Assembly: GCA_040387375.1 (NCBI GenBank)
Contig: JAZKDW010000046.1
Location: forward strand, 109,985 to 173,984
Direction of reading: 5' to 3'
DNA length: 64,000 bases
DNA from: JAZKDW01 sp040387375
GTDB lineage: Bacteria; Pseudomonadota; Gammaproteobacteria; Burkholderiales; Burkholderiaceae_D
Shown here: positions 52,821 through 62,009 of the stretch, piece by piece
Position numbering within the stretch: the stretch's first letter is position 1
Layout: every line of letters starts with the position of its first letter
Translations under genes and position numbers: made by a program
The notes under the pieces: generated by a model
Databases searched by the model: none
What the model saw: the letters and a program-made list of their open reading frames with translations, nothing else
What the model was told of the DNA's origin: nothing

Positions 52821-54317
52821 TCAGGAAATCATGACGTTGATGGTTTTCAGCTGGGTGTAGCTGTATAGCTCTTCAATGCCTTCCTCGGTGTCGACGCCGC
52901 TGTTCTTGTATCCGCCGAATGGCACGCCGGCGAAATGGCTGGAGCTGCCGTTAATCCAGGTAAAGCCGGCTTCCAGCCGGCTGACCGTGTTGAACGCCTT
53001 GTTGATGTCGCGCGTCCAGACCGCCGCGGTCAGGCCATAATCGGCCTGATTGGCGCTGTCGATCACGGCATCTTCGTCATCCCACTTCAGCACGGACAGC
53101 ACCGGGCCGAATATCTCTTCCTGCGCGATCCGGAAATCGTTCGACACGCCAGTGAAGATCGTCGGCCGGATAAAAAATCCCTTCTCGAATTCCGCGCCTG
53201 GCGGCCGGTCGCCGCCGGTGACGCAGACCGCACCCTGCTCCTTGCCGAGCCCGATGTACTTGTGCGCCTTGTCATATTGCGCCTTTGATACGACGCAACC
53301 CATTTCGGTAGCGGGATCGAGCGGATCGCCGATGCGTATGCGCTCGACGCGGGCCTTGAGCTTGTCGACGAATTCGTCGTGAATGTCGCGATGCAGGAAC
53401 AGCCTGCTGGTAGAGCCGCATGATTGCCCTTGCGACCAGTGGAAATTCATCCCGCGCGCGGCGCCCTCAACCGCCTTGTCGATATCCGCATCGGGATAAA
53501 CGATCATCGGATTCTTCCCACCCAGTTCGAGGCTGACATGCTTGACCATCACCTCGGCCGCCGAGCGCTGGATCAGCAGGCCAGTTTCGACGCTGCCAGT
53601 GAGAGCGATGCGCTTGATGCGCGGATGCCGGACCAGCGCATCGCCGGTAGTGCGGCCGTCGCCGGAAATCACATTGATGACGCCGGGCGGAAACAAGTCC
53701 TTGATCAGTTCACCCATGAATAGCGGTCCCAGCGGCGCCTGGTCCGGCACCTTGAGGACAACGGTATTGCCCATCACCAGCGGCGCGCCGATCTTCGCGG
53801 CGGCAAACATCAGCGGATGGTTGAACGGAATGATGCGGCCGACCACACCATACGGTTCACGCCGCGTCAGATGCCAGTTGTTGCCAGTGCCGGGAATCGT
53901 CTGCCCCTTGACCTCGGATGCCGCATTGCAGATATAGTCGAGCAGCATGCATGCCAGCTGGACGTCACCGTGCATCGACGTCACCGGGCTGCCGAGGTTG
54001 GCTGCATCCAGCAGCGCCAGATCATGCTCGTGCTCCTTCAGCACGCCGATGAATTTGCGCAGTATCTCGACCCGGCCGCTCAACGGCATGTCGCGCCAGG
54101 CCGGAAAAGCTTTCTCGGCGGCTTCGACGGCGCTGTCGACATCGGATTTCTGCGCGAACGGCACTTCGGCCAGCTGCGTTTCAGTCGACGGCGACAGCGT
54201 CGCATAACGTTGGCCACCGCTGGCCTCGACCAGTTCGCCTCCGATGAGCATTTTCCATGGGCGGCTCGTCAGCTCGGCGACGCGAGCCCGGTTTGTTTGC
54301 AGATCATTCGATGACAT
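52821..54317 (-). CDS. NAD-dependent aldehyde dehydrogenase (aromatic aldehyde, PhdK-like role)
   Basis: 498 residues. Typical ALDH landmarks: 'GRIIPFNHPLMFAAAK', 'ALTGSVETGLLIQ', Glu in 'VSLELGGKNP', and nucleophilic Cys in 'SQGQSCGSTSR'. In this operon it is placed to oxidise the aromatic aldehyde released by the hydratase-aldolase of unit B to a carboxylic acid, the step of 2-carboxybenzaldehyde dehydrogenase in o-phthalate pathways. Sequence alone does not show specificity. Confidence 0.85.
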   Translation of the reverse strand: MSSNDLQTNRARVAELTSRPWKMLIGGELVEASGGQRYATLSPSTETQLAEVPFAQKSDVDSAVEAAEKAFPAWRDMPLSGRVEILRKFIGVLKEHEHDLALLDAANLGSPVTSMHGDVQLACMLLDYICNAASEVKGQTIPGTGNNWHLTRREPYGVVGRIIPFNHPLMFAAAKIGAPLVMGNTVVLKVPDQAPLGPLFMGELIKDLFPPGVINVISGDGRTTGDALVRHPRIKRIALTGSVETGLLIQRSAAEVMVKHVSLELGGKNPMIVYPDADIDKAVEGAARGMNFHWSQGQSCGSTSRLFLHRDIHDEFVDKLKARVERIRIGDPLDPATEMGCVVSKAQYDKAHKYIGLGKEQGAVCVTGGDRPPGAEFEKGFFIRPTIFTGVSNDFRIAQEEIFGPVLSVLKWDDEDAVIDSANQADYGLTAAVWTRDINKAFNTVSRLEAGFTWINGSSSHFAGVPFGGYKNSGVDTEEGIEELYSYTQLKTINVMIS

Positions 54318-54374
54318 GGTCGATGCCTTGGTTGATTAGGTTGATAAGCAGCCGCGTTGCGGCATGGCTTGTGG

Positions 54375-55379
54375 TCATTCTGGGCTGATGTTCGCGTCCT
54401 TGGCGATTTTCCGGTATTTCACGAGATCGGACTTGATCGTTTCGGCCAGGCGCTCCGGCGTCGAGCCGACCGAATCAAGCCCTTGCGGAACCAGCTTCTC
54501 CTTCACCACTTGGGGGTCCCGCATGATCTTGTTGATTTCCACATTCAGGCGATCGACGATGGAGCGCGGTGTACCTGCCGGCACCAGCACACCGTACCAG
54601 ATATCGAGCTCATAGTTGGGCAATGACGCCGCTTCGGCGATGGTCGGCACTTCCGGCAGCAGCGGCGTGCGGGCCGCGGTCGCCACGCCGAGCGGGCGCA
54701 GTTTGCCGGAGCGTATGTGCGGCAACATCGAATTGACCGCGCTGAGCGACACTGTCACTTCGTTCGTCAGCAGCGCGAGCGCGGCCGGCGCCGATCCCTT
54801 GTAGGGAACATGCGTCATCGTGGTGCCGGTCATCGACTTGAACAGTTCGACACCCAGCTGATGCGGCGTCCCCATGCCGCCGCTTGAATAGGTGAACGTG
54901 CCGGGTTTGGCACGCGCTGCGTCGATCAGCTCCTTGATCGTCTTGTACGGCGACGAGGCATTGACGCTCATCACGAAAGGCACCGACGCGATCAGTGAAA
55001 CCGCTGTGAAATCGGCAACCGGATCGTACGGAAGTTTCGCGAAAAAGGCCACATTCGTCACATGCGTATTGGTCGTCAGCAGCAACGTGTATCCATCCGG
55101 CTTTTGCTTCGCCACATAATCGGTGCCGATGTTGCCGCCTGCCCCGGTCTTGTTTTCAACGATGAAGGTCTGGCCGAATGCTGCCTGCAGACGATCGGCC
55201 AGGATGCGCGCAAGGGCGTCGGTACCCCCGCCGGGCGCCTGGGGAACAACGATCTTTACCGGATGGATGGGCCAGGCCGGCTGCTGCGCGGCGGCAGGCA
55301 GCGCAATCGCCGCAGCCATGAACGCAAATGCAGATACGGCAAATCCGGATACGCTGCGAATCGCGAAGCGAGTTGTCAT
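54375..55379 (-). CDS. Bug/TctC-type periplasmic solute receptor (orphan)
   Basis: 334 residues with a signal peptide (cleavage near residue 31, after 'AAA') and Bug motifs 'VKIVVPQAPGGGTDALAR' and 'VENKTGAGG'. It leads unit C, transcribed from the site C promoter 88 bp upstream. No TctA/TctB partners are adjacent. Receptors of this family bind aromatic dicarboxylates such as terephthalate in other Burkholderiales, so an aromatic acid ligand is plausible. Confidence 0.87.
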   Translation of the reverse strand: MTTRFAIRSVSGFAVSAFAFMAAAIALPAAAQQPAWPIHPVKIVVPQAPGGGTDALARILADRLQAAFGQTFIVENKTGAGGNIGTDYVAKQKPDGYTLLLTTNTHVTNVAFFAKLPYDPVADFTAVSLIASVPFVMSVNASSPYKTIKELIDAARAKPGTFTYSSGGMGTPHQLGVELFKSMTGTTMTHVPYKGSAPAALALLTNEVTVSLSAVNSMLPHIRSGKLRPLGVATAARTPLLPEVPTIAEAASLPNYELDIWYGVLVPAGTPRSIVDRLNVEINKIMRDPQVVKEKLVPQGLDSVGSTPERLAETIKSDLVKYRKIAKDANISPE

Positions 55380-55466
55380 CTTGTCTTCCTTCCTTGTGGA
55401 TGGGACGAACCGCGAGGTTCGCCGCTAGCGGGCGAAACAAAATTGCTTCACTCCATTTTTTCTAGG

Positions 55467-55514
55467 AATGTACCAGTCAATCATTTTTTAATCAACATTG
55501 ATTTCTTAATCAAT
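55467..55514 (-). promoter_or_regulatory. Promoter C with composite regulatory element (site C)
   Basis: AATCAACATTGATT (55490-55503), TCTT, AATCAAT (55508-55514). Reading leftward, TTGATT (55495-55490) is the -35 box and TACATT (55472-55467) the -10 box with 17 bp between, exactly as at site A. It drives the six-gene unit C. The rest of the 325-bp gap, toward the HTH-citrate-synthase gene, shows no further gene. Confidence 0.75.
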
Positions 55515-55704
55515 AAAGATTATTTTATCGGGGAATGGAAGCAAAAACCTCCGGGCGGGCGGCGCGGCGGTGCGCTTTAAAGGAAGTCATGGGTCTGTTA
55601 ATATATTTATTTTCCAAGCCTTGTTTGGAGTCGGCCTTTTCCGGCGGCGCGCCGCCCACCGTTGTCACTCCCAGTTTTCCAAAATCAAAATTAAGCTGAA
55701 TACC

Positions 55705-57069
55705 ATGTCATCAAAACCTGTCGTGTCACGCAGCAAAAATGCAACCGACCGCAGTAAAGTCCGCGCCCCGTCAGCCAAACCCGTCCCCGTTGCCCCAATT
55801 GCCGAAAAGAGCACGATCGCCGACGAGGAAATGCTTGATGCGAAGACGGCGGCATCGATGCTCGGCGTGAAGACGCAGACCTTGTACGCATATGTGAGCC
55901 GGGGCCTGATCCGCACGGCGCCGCGGCGCGGCACACAGGCGAGCCTGTATCATCGCGAAGACGTCGAGACAGTGCGATTGAATGGCCGCGGCGGCAGCGT
56001 GTCGACCGACCCGGGGGAACGCATAAGCCGCTGGAGCGGCAGCGGCGGTGTGCTGCAGACGGCGATCACTTCCATTAATGCGTCCGGTCCGCGTTACCGG
56101 GGAAAGCTCGCGGTCGATCTGGCGAACATGCGCCGGCCGTTCGAAGATTGCGCCGAATTGCTGTGGAGCGGCGTGCTGCCGCCGCAATCGGTGGTATGGT
56201 CGCCACCAGTGGTACCTGACACATTTCCGGCATTCAGTTCAGCCATCGCCAGAATTGCGAGGAAACCCAATACCCGGCAACTGCTGGCGCTGATCGCGCA
56301 GTCCTATGGCGCTTCGATCGGGCGCAATCCGGAAAACGTCCTGGGCGCACCGGTGCTGGCGGGCCGCCAGTTGATACAGATTCTGGCGCCGGCGCTGGGA
56401 CTGCTGCGCAAAGAACCGCGCTATCTGCTCAATTCGGAACCCGAGCCGGTTGCATCGGTACTGGCCAGGAGCGTGGGCGTGCCACGCAGCGAGGAAGTCT
56501 TGCGCGCGCTGAATGTCTGCCTGGTCCTGAGCGCGGATCACGAACTGGCGCCCTCAACGTTTGCGGCACGTATCGCGGCATCCGCTGGCGCCGATATTTT
56601 TGCATGCGTCAACAACGCATTCGGCACCTTCGACGGGCCGCTCACCGGCTTCGGCTGCGACGAATCCGAGAAAATGCTGCGCGCGGCGGTATCGCCGAAA
56701 AAGTACGTCAATCTCCTCAACGAGTTCGCCGAGCGCAAGGAATTCATTCCGGGATACAACCATCCGCTGTATCCCGAGGGTGACCCGCGGGCGCTCTATC
56801 TGCTCGAGCTCGCGCGTGTGAATGTGCAAACCCCCAAGGCGCGTCTGATCCTGAACTGCATCGATGCCGGCATCCAGGAAACCGAGGCGGTCCCGAGCCT
56901 GGCAGTCGGCCTGGTCGCGATCGCGGCGGCCTTCGACTTGCCGGAAGAATCGCCGGGCGCGATAATGGCCATCGGCAGGGTAGCAGGATGGATTGCACAC
57001 GCATTCGAACAACGGCTCGCCGGTTTCCTGGTGCGCCCGCGGACCAGGTATATCGGTCCACTCGAATAA
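55705..57069 (+). CDS. MerR-type HTH fused to a degenerate citrate synthase fold
   Basis: 454 residues. After a low-complexity N-terminus, residues about 43-95 form a MerR-like winged HTH ('AKTAASMLGVKTQTLYAYVS', 'YHREDVE'). The rest is a citrate synthase fold ('SADHELAPSTF', 'AIGRVAGWIAHAFEQ'). Compared with E. coli GltA, the catalytic His of GPAHGG is Thr314 ('GPLTGFG'), the Asp of PNVDF is Ala400 ('PSLAV'), and only the His of GFGH remains (His353). The arginine of the GHR motif is Pro. It is more likely a sensor-regulator of an acyl-CoA or oxo acid than an enzyme. The start at 55705 is chosen for family similarity; upstream frame is unsupported. Confidence 0.75.
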   Translation: MSSKPVVSRSKNATDRSKVRAPSAKPVPVAPIAEKSTIADEEMLDAKTAASMLGVKTQTLYAYVSRGLIRTAPRRGTQASLYHREDVETVRLNGRGGSVSTDPGERISRWSGSGGVLQTAITSINASGPRYRGKLAVDLANMRRPFEDCAELLWSGVLPPQSVVWSPPVVPDTFPAFSSAIARIARKPNTRQLLALIAQSYGASIGRNPENVLGAPVLAGRQLIQILAPALGLLRKEPRYLLNSEPEPVASVLARSVGVPRSEEVLRALNVCLVLSADHELAPSTFAARIAASAGADIFACVNNAFGTFDGPLTGFGCDESEKMLRAAVSPKKYVNLLNEFAERKEFIPGYNHPLYPEGDPRALYLLELARVNVQTPKARLILNCIDAGIQETEAVPSLAVGLVAIAAAFDLPEESPGAIMAIGRVAGWIAHAFEQRLAGFLVRPRTRYIGPLE

Positions 57070-57142
57070 TCGGGCAGAGTGCGGCGGTCGCTGGACGCCT
57101 GCAAGCTCATCGATACCCTCCATTTCTCCAGACAAGAAATCC

Positions 57143-58045
57143 ATGAAAGACATGACACTTGGCATAGCCGGTTACGGCGAAGTCGGCAAGATTTTTGCGC
57201 AGGGATTACAAGGCAAACCCGGCGTGACTTCAGTCATCGCCTGGGATCTGAAGTTTACCGATGCCACGCTGGGCGAGCGTGAACGCGCTCAGGCGGATCA
57301 GGCGGGCATCGCGAGCCAATCAGGCATGGCGGCCTTGTGCGCCGCTGCCGATCTGGTCATTTCAGCGGTGACGGCGTCGAACACGCTTGCGGTCGCGGAA
57401 GAGGCCGCCCGGCATATCCGGCCCGGGGCAATTTTTCTCGACCTGAATTCCGCCTCGCCCGGCACCAAACAGCAAGCCGGCGCCGCAATCGAAAAAGCAG
57501 GCGCTCACTATGTCGAAGCCGGCGTGATGACCTCGGTTCCGCCCTATGGCATCGCGGTGCCGATGCTGCTCGGCGGTGCGCAAGCGGCGCAGCTGGCGGA
57601 AACCTTGCGCGGCTGGGGCATGAATGCAAAGGCGGTGGCGACTGAAATCGGCATCGCCTCGGCCATCAAGATGAGCCGCAGCATCATGATCAAGGGCATG
57701 GAAGCACTCGTGATCGAAAGCTACAGCACGGCCCGGCATTACGGCGTCGAAGACTACTTCCTGCCGACCATGGCCGAGACGTTTCCGCAGATCGACTGGG
57801 CAAGACAAGGCGCTTATTTTTTCAGCCGCGTGGTCCAGCATGGCAAAAGGCGCGCGGAAGAAATGCGCGAATCGGCGCGCACCGTCAACGAGGCCGGGTT
57901 TCCGCCTTTCATGGCAGCGGCGATCGCCGAAAAGCACGACTGGGTTGCGCAGCTGGCGCGGCAGGGTGTGTTCGACGGTTTGCAGAAGGATGCGCCGTGG
58001 CAGGACTATGCCGATCGGCTGAACCGGCATTTCGCGCCGAAGTAA
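57143..58045 (+). CDS. NAD(P)-binding 6-phosphogluconate dehydrogenase-like oxidoreductase (DUF1932)
   Basis: 300 residues. N-terminal Rossmann motif 'GIAGYGEVGKIFA', 'DLNSASPGTKQ' in the hinge region, and a C-terminal helical DUF1932-like domain with 'IKMSRSIMIKGMEALV', where the Lys may be catalytic. Reaction unknown; it is probably a 2- or 3-hydroxy acid or dihydrodiol type dehydrogenase. It follows the HTH-citrate-synthase gene by 73 bp and is likely co-transcribed. The frame continues upstream to 56993 but overlaps that gene. Confidence 0.75.
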   Translation: MKDMTLGIAGYGEVGKIFAQGLQGKPGVTSVIAWDLKFTDATLGERERAQADQAGIASQSGMAALCAAADLVISAVTASNTLAVAEEAARHIRPGAIFLDLNSASPGTKQQAGAAIEKAGAHYVEAGVMTSVPPYGIAVPMLLGGAQAAQLAETLRGWGMNAKAVATEIGIASAIKMSRSIMIKGMEALVIESYSTARHYGVEDYFLPTMAETFPQIDWARQGAYFFSRVVQHGKRRAEEMRESARTVNEAGFPPFMAAAIAEKHDWVAQLARQGVFDGLQKDAPWQDYADRLNRHFAPK

Positions 58046-58126
58046 TTGGCACCCTGGGCTTAAATAACCCGCCCGGAATAAATTTGGAGATGGATGTGGG
58101 CCTGGCCGGATGTGATGCAAGGCGCC

Positions 58127-58160
58127 GGGGCCGCCGCAGTGCGAGCACCTCGGCGGCCCC
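58127..58160. terminator. GC-rich hairpin downstream of the DUF1932 gene
   Basis: GGGGCCGCC and GGCGGCCCC are perfect nine-base arms around a 16-base loop, starting 82 bp past the stop. It is a plausible terminator stem but has no T run. Confidence 0.4.
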
Positions 58161-58172
58161 ACTGCAAGGAAC

Positions 58173-58264
58173 GTGCAACGCCGCTGTTTCGATCCCAGCT
58201 TTAAGCTTGAGATCGTCAGAATGATCAAGGAACAGGGACTCAGTGTTGGGCAGGTGTGCCAGAG
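58173..58264 (+). pseudogene. IS3-family transposase OrfA fragment, truncated by a second element
   Basis: GTG at 58173, with AAGGA before it, opens a peptide matching the first 30 residues of IS3-family OrfA ('FDPSFKLEIVRMIKEQGLSV'). Similarity stops at 58264, exactly where the inverted repeat of the next element begins. The remainder of the transposase is absent. Confidence 0.7.
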
Positions 58265-58671
58265 TGAGGTTCCCTCGATATTTCGTCTGCCATCAGATGA
58301 AAATTATGCCGCCATCATTTTCTGATTTGCTTCACTCTGCCAATGGTCGAGATACTGCATTGGTGATCTATAGCCGAGCGTCGAATGCTGACGGGTTCGA
58401 TTATAAAATACTTCGATGTATTCAAAGCTGGCAGCCTTCATTTCAGCATGGGTAACGGCTGCCGCCCTGATCCAGTTTCGCACTGTCTGGTCACCCAACC
58501 CCAGCTCTTTCACCACGACCGCGACCGGTTCGCCGGCCTGGACGCGTTTGACGGCCAGTTCCTTGAACTCTATCGTGTAGGCTTGTTTCGGTATTTTTTT
58601 CATTTCCTGTCTTTCCCAAGTAACGTTAATTTTACGTCACCTGCGGCACCCTAAATTTCGGGGGAAGCTCA
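58265..58671 (-). mobile_element. Internally deleted IS3-family element with terminal inverted repeats
   Basis: The 407-bp segment is bounded by imperfect inverted repeats that match at 21 of 27 positions (TGAGGTTCCCTCGATATTT at the left; TGAGCTTCCCCCGAAATTT at the right end, read inward). It contains one minus-strand reading frame that joins the beginning of OrfA to the end of OrfB. No target duplication is evident (flanks GAG and GTT). It is a non-autonomous relic inserted into another IS3 remnant. Confidence 0.75.
58304..58603 (-). pseudogene. IS3-family OrfA-OrfB deletion fusion
   Basis: 99 residues. Residues 1-48 are the OrfA HTH region ('YTIEFKELAVKRVQAG', 'LGLGDQTVRNWI'). Residues about 50-90 are the C-terminal tail of OrfB ('EYIEVFYNRTRQHSTLGYRS', 'PMQYL'). 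The whole DDE catalytic domain is missing, and the join is in frame. It cannot transpose by itself; expression of a DNA-binding peptide is possible but unlikely to matter. Confidence 0.8.
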
Positions 58672-59095
58672 GTTCACCTTCGTTCATCGCGCTGATGGAA
58701 ATTTCCGCTCGCATCGCCACACTTTGCAGGGCAATCATGTGTGCCCATGCCAGCATGCTCAACGAATAGCGCCTTCGTGAAAATGAGACCGATCATTTAA
58801 ATTCACAATATCGATTATTGACCGTGCTGCATTGTGGAAATCGTAGCAATCGTGAAAACTGAGCATTCGCATGGAGGGAGGACTCAAGATCCCGCACCAG
58901 GCACCCGTAGCAGGCGACATCGATTCCCGGCCAGAGCAGATGAAAGATCGGGATGCCGTCATCATTACCAAGGCGTGCATGGCCCACCCTCGGACAAGAG
59001 CGGCAAGCGCATGCGCTGCACGCAGAAACATTAATTTGAAAAGAAGTTTTGCCAGAGAACGCTTGGGCAGATTTCCTGGATATACGGGGACTTGA
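58672..59095. other. Non-coding or degraded region before the SDR gene
   Basis: I see no convincing gene in these 424 bases. Short frames exist on both strands but resemble no family I can name. CAATA-N5-TATTG at 58806-58820 is an imperfect palindrome that might be an operator for the rightward aromatic cluster. The area probably contains debris from the insertion events on its left. Confidence 0.5.
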
Positions 59096-59944
59096 ATGAC
59101 AAAAGAAAATAGGCGATTGGTCGGCAAAGTAGCCCTTATTGCAGGCAGCGGTCCGAATATCAATGGCGGTATTGCCTACGAACTTGCGCACGAAGGGGCC
59201 AGGCTGGTTTGTGTCGATGTGCGTGCCGACTATGCCGAAGCCTGCGCGCGGGCGATTCAAAAGCGTGGTGGCGAGGCGATAGCCGTCGTATGCGACGTGA
59301 CCCGCGAGGAGCAGGTCTGTGCCGCCATCCAGCAGGGCGAGGCGGCATTCGGACCAATCGACATCCTGATAAATGGCGCTGTCGTTCAAATGCGCAAAGG
59401 CCTGCTCGATATCACGGTAGAAGAATTCCGCCGCGTAGTGGACGTGGCGCTGGCCGGCACATTCCTGTTCACGAAACACGTGGCGAAGTCCATGATCGCG
59501 CACGAACGGCGGGGCAGCATCATCACCCTGATTTCGACTGAAGCCCACCAAGGGAATCGCGGCAACATCGGGTATGGGACTGCCAAGGCAGGTCTCCTGA
59601 ACTTTACACGCTCGGTGGCGATGGAACTGGCCGAGCATGGAATTCGCGTGAACAGTCTTACGCCAACAGCGACCGACTCAACTGAAGGACTCGAGCGGGC
59701 TGCAGACTGGGAAGTGAGCTGGGAGGAGGTTTCACTGGGGACGCGGCGCACCGATACAACGAGCGGCGATCAGGGTGTGCCGCTCGGAAAGCGACCCAGT
59801 CCGCGCCACTACGGACGAGCTGCCGTGTTTCTCGCTTCAGACGACGCCGAAATGATCACTGGTATCGACTTGCGGGTCGATGGAGGCGCAGTAAGCCGGT
59901 ATTGGCGCTGGAACCCGGGCACGAAGATAGGGCCGGCCGATTAA
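59096..59944 (+). CDS. SDR family oxidoreductase
   Basis: 282 residues. 'YGTAKAG' carries the YxxxK pair, and 'LINGAVVQ' replaces the usual NNAG. The glycine motif is unusual, 'IAGSGPNINGGIA' instead of TGxxxGxG. The C-terminus is long and ends in 'RYWRWNPG'. In this position, 118 bp before the Rieske alpha gene, it is probably the dihydrodiol or alcohol dehydrogenase of the cluster. GGGGA lies before the start. Confidence 0.8.
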   Translation: MTKENRRLVGKVALIAGSGPNINGGIAYELAHEGARLVCVDVRADYAEACARAIQKRGGEAIAVVCDVTREEQVCAAIQQGEAAFGPIDILINGAVVQMRKGLLDITVEEFRRVVDVALAGTFLFTKHVAKSMIAHERRGSIITLISTEAHQGNRGNIGYGTAKAGLLNFTRSVAMELAEHGIRVNSLTPTATDSTEGLERAADWEVSWEEVSLGTRRTDTTSGDQGVPLGKRPSPRHYGRAAVFLASDDAEMITGIDLRVDGGAVSRYWRWNPGTKIGPAD

Positions 59945-60062
59945 CTACAGGGGGCGGCTCTGGCCATCTGCAACTGCGAGTTACTCCATTATTTTTCCAC
60001 TGTTTATTTTTAAAAAATATCAACGCGTGGCGCTGCAAGAAGCGAAGCCAGCGTAAAGCCTC

Positions 60063-61439
60063 ATGCCATACGCAAACAAGGACTCTCTCATGGATCTACC
60101 TGACCTGATCGTCGAAGATGCTGCCCTCGGAACATTCGAGGTACATCGCTCGGCGCTAGTTTCCCCGGAAATATTCCAGCTCGAGCGCGAGCGCATCTTT
60201 GATCGCTGCTGGCTCTATGTCGGACATGATTCCGAGATACCCAAGATCGGCGATTACCGCCGCCGCACCGTTGCCGAGCGGCCGCTTTTCATGGTGCGCG
60301 GGCGCGATGAAAAAATTCGCATCTTCCTCAACACATGCCGCCATCGCGGCGCACTCGTTTGCCGGGACGATGAAGGAAACGCCAAGGCATTTACCTGCTT
60401 TTATCATGGCTGGTCATATAACGACCGTGGTGAATTGACTGGCATTCCCGACAAGGCAGGCTACGGAACAGGTTTCGATCCGGCAGATCGGGGGCTCATG
60501 GAACCGCCGCATGTCGAGAGCTATCGTGGCATGTACTTCGTGAACTTTGGCACAGACGTGCCAACGCTTGCGGACTATCTTGGCGAAGCGCGCGTGATCA
60601 TTGACCTTACGATGGATTCGGCGGAATTTCTGGGCGGCTGGGAGATCATCCACGGCTCGGCAAAGTACAACATCCGCGCGAACTGGAAACTGCTGGCGGA
60701 GAACAGCATCGATGGTTATCACCTTCCGACAGTCCATCAAACCTATCTCGATTACATGGCTTACCGAAAGGCTCTGGCCGGCGCCAAACAAGCCAGACCG
60801 GGACGCGACAATACCACGCAAGGCTTCGCCCTCAACAACGGTCACGTCGGGATGCTGGCCCGAATGCCGGGGCGCCCGATTGCGACGCCAAGCCCGCTCT
60901 GGAGCGAGGATGCAGTCGCCGAAGTGTCGAAGATGCGGCAACAGCTGGCGGAGCGCTTTGGCGAAGAGCGTGGCCATAGCATGGCCGATACTTCGCGCCA
61001 TCTTGTCATATTCCCCAACGTCGCCTTCCAGGATAGCAATACCGGATTCCGCATTCGCCAATGGTGGCCCAAAGGACCGGATCTGCTGGAGGTGACCCAA
61101 TGGGAGCTTATTCCGCGCGGGGAGCGCGAGGACATTCGCGCCTACCGTATGGAAAGTGCGTTGGCGTTCCTGGGGCCTGGCGGACTGGCCACCCCCGACG
61201 ACGTTGAGGCACTGGAGTCCTGCCAGATCGGATTTCGCGCTCGCGAAGTTGAGTGGTCCGACATATCACGCGGGATGCAGCGCGACGCACGGGCCGATGA
61301 CGAGCAGCAGATGCGCGGCTTCTGGCGGCAATGGCATGCGATGATCCAGGGGCAACCTGGCGTTCAGAATACTGCGGACGCACCTTTCCAACAGACGGCT
61401 GCGGACACCACTCCACCAGCCGCAGGGAGGAGCGCATGA
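60063..61439 (+). CDS. Rieske ring-hydroxylating dioxygenase alpha subunit (benzoate/toluate-type)
   Basis: 458 residues. Rieske ligands 'CRHRGA' and 'CFYHGW'. The iron site 'ENSIDGYHLPTVH' is like benzoate and toluate dioxygenases, unlike the two naphthalene-type copies in this window. It would dihydroxylate an aromatic carboxylate. A second ATG at 60090 is an alternative start. The stop overlaps the beta gene start by four bases. There is no reductase gene before the window end. Confidence 0.9.
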   Translation: MPYANKDSLMDLPDLIVEDAALGTFEVHRSALVSPEIFQLERERIFDRCWLYVGHDSEIPKIGDYRRRTVAERPLFMVRGRDEKIRIFLNTCRHRGALVCRDDEGNAKAFTCFYHGWSYNDRGELTGIPDKAGYGTGFDPADRGLMEPPHVESYRGMYFVNFGTDVPTLADYLGEARVIIDLTMDSAEFLGGWEIIHGSAKYNIRANWKLLAENSIDGYHLPTVHQTYLDYMAYRKALAGAKQARPGRDNTTQGFALNNGHVGMLARMPGRPIATPSPLWSEDAVAEVSKMRQQLAERFGEERGHSMADTSRHLVIFPNVAFQDSNTGFRIRQWWPKGPDLLEVTQWELIPRGEREDIRAYRMESALAFLGPGGLATPDDVEALESCQIGFRAREVEWSDISRGMQRDARADDEQQMRGFWRQWHAMIQGQPGVQNTADAPFQQTAADTTPPAAGRSA

Positions 61440-61966
61440 CGACGCTCAAACCGATGCGCCTTCCAGTTCCGGCAACCCAGGAGAACCTGCTGCTGCGCCT
61501 GGCGGTGGAATACTTTTTGTGCGAGGAAGCGGCTCTCCTGGACAACTGGCTCCTGGACGAGTGGATCGCTCTTTTTACCGAGGATGCGCGCTACGTGGTC
61601 CCTACAACGGACCGTCCGGACGGCGATCCGCGCCGGGATCTGGTGTTCATCGACGACAACTTGGTTCGTCTGCAGGGACGGGTCAACCGTCTAAAGAGTC
61701 GCTTTGCGCACAGAGAATATCCCGCCTCGCGAACCAGGCGTTTCATTTCCAACGTGCGTCTTACCAAGGTTACCGCCGATGAGCTGGGTGTTGAAGCATC
61801 GTTTGCGGTCTACCGTGCACGCTCGGAGGTGGTGGCGCCATACGTGGGTTTGTATCGCTATACGCTGGCACGTCTGGAGAATGGTGAGCTGCGCATTCGA
61901 TCCCGGCGTGCGGAACTCATTCTCGAGCGCCTTAGCGATCACGGTGCGGTCAGCATCATCCTCTAA
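61436..61966 (+). CDS. Ring-hydroxylating dioxygenase beta subunit (benzoate-type)
   Basis: 176 residues of the small-subunit fold ('LRLAVEYFLCEEAALLDNW', 'DARYVVPTTD', 'SRTRRFISNVRL'). The start at 61436 follows GGGAGGAG and overlaps the alpha stop (ATGA). It partners the alpha subunit at 60063. Confidence 0.88.
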   Translation: MTTLKPMRLPVPATQENLLLRLAVEYFLCEEAALLDNWLLDEWIALFTEDARYVVPTTDRPDGDPRRDLVFIDDNLVRLQGRVNRLKSRFAHREYPASRTRRFISNVRLTKVTADELGVEASFAVYRARSEVVAPYVGLYRYTLARLENGELRIRSRRAELILERLSDHGAVSIIL

Positions 61967-62009
61967 CAAGTCACCGTCAGCTTCCACGACATGGCGGGAA
62001 TATCTATGC

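Noticed and set aside
55705..57069. Functional citrate or 2-methylcitrate synthase
   Set aside because: Two of the three catalytic residues are replaced and a DNA-binding domain is fused, so I do not call it an enzyme.
58759..59163. 134-codon minus-strand frame and short plus-strand frames in the gap after the IS relic
   Set aside because: No recognisable family, no ribosome binding site of note, and overlap with the start of the SDR gene.
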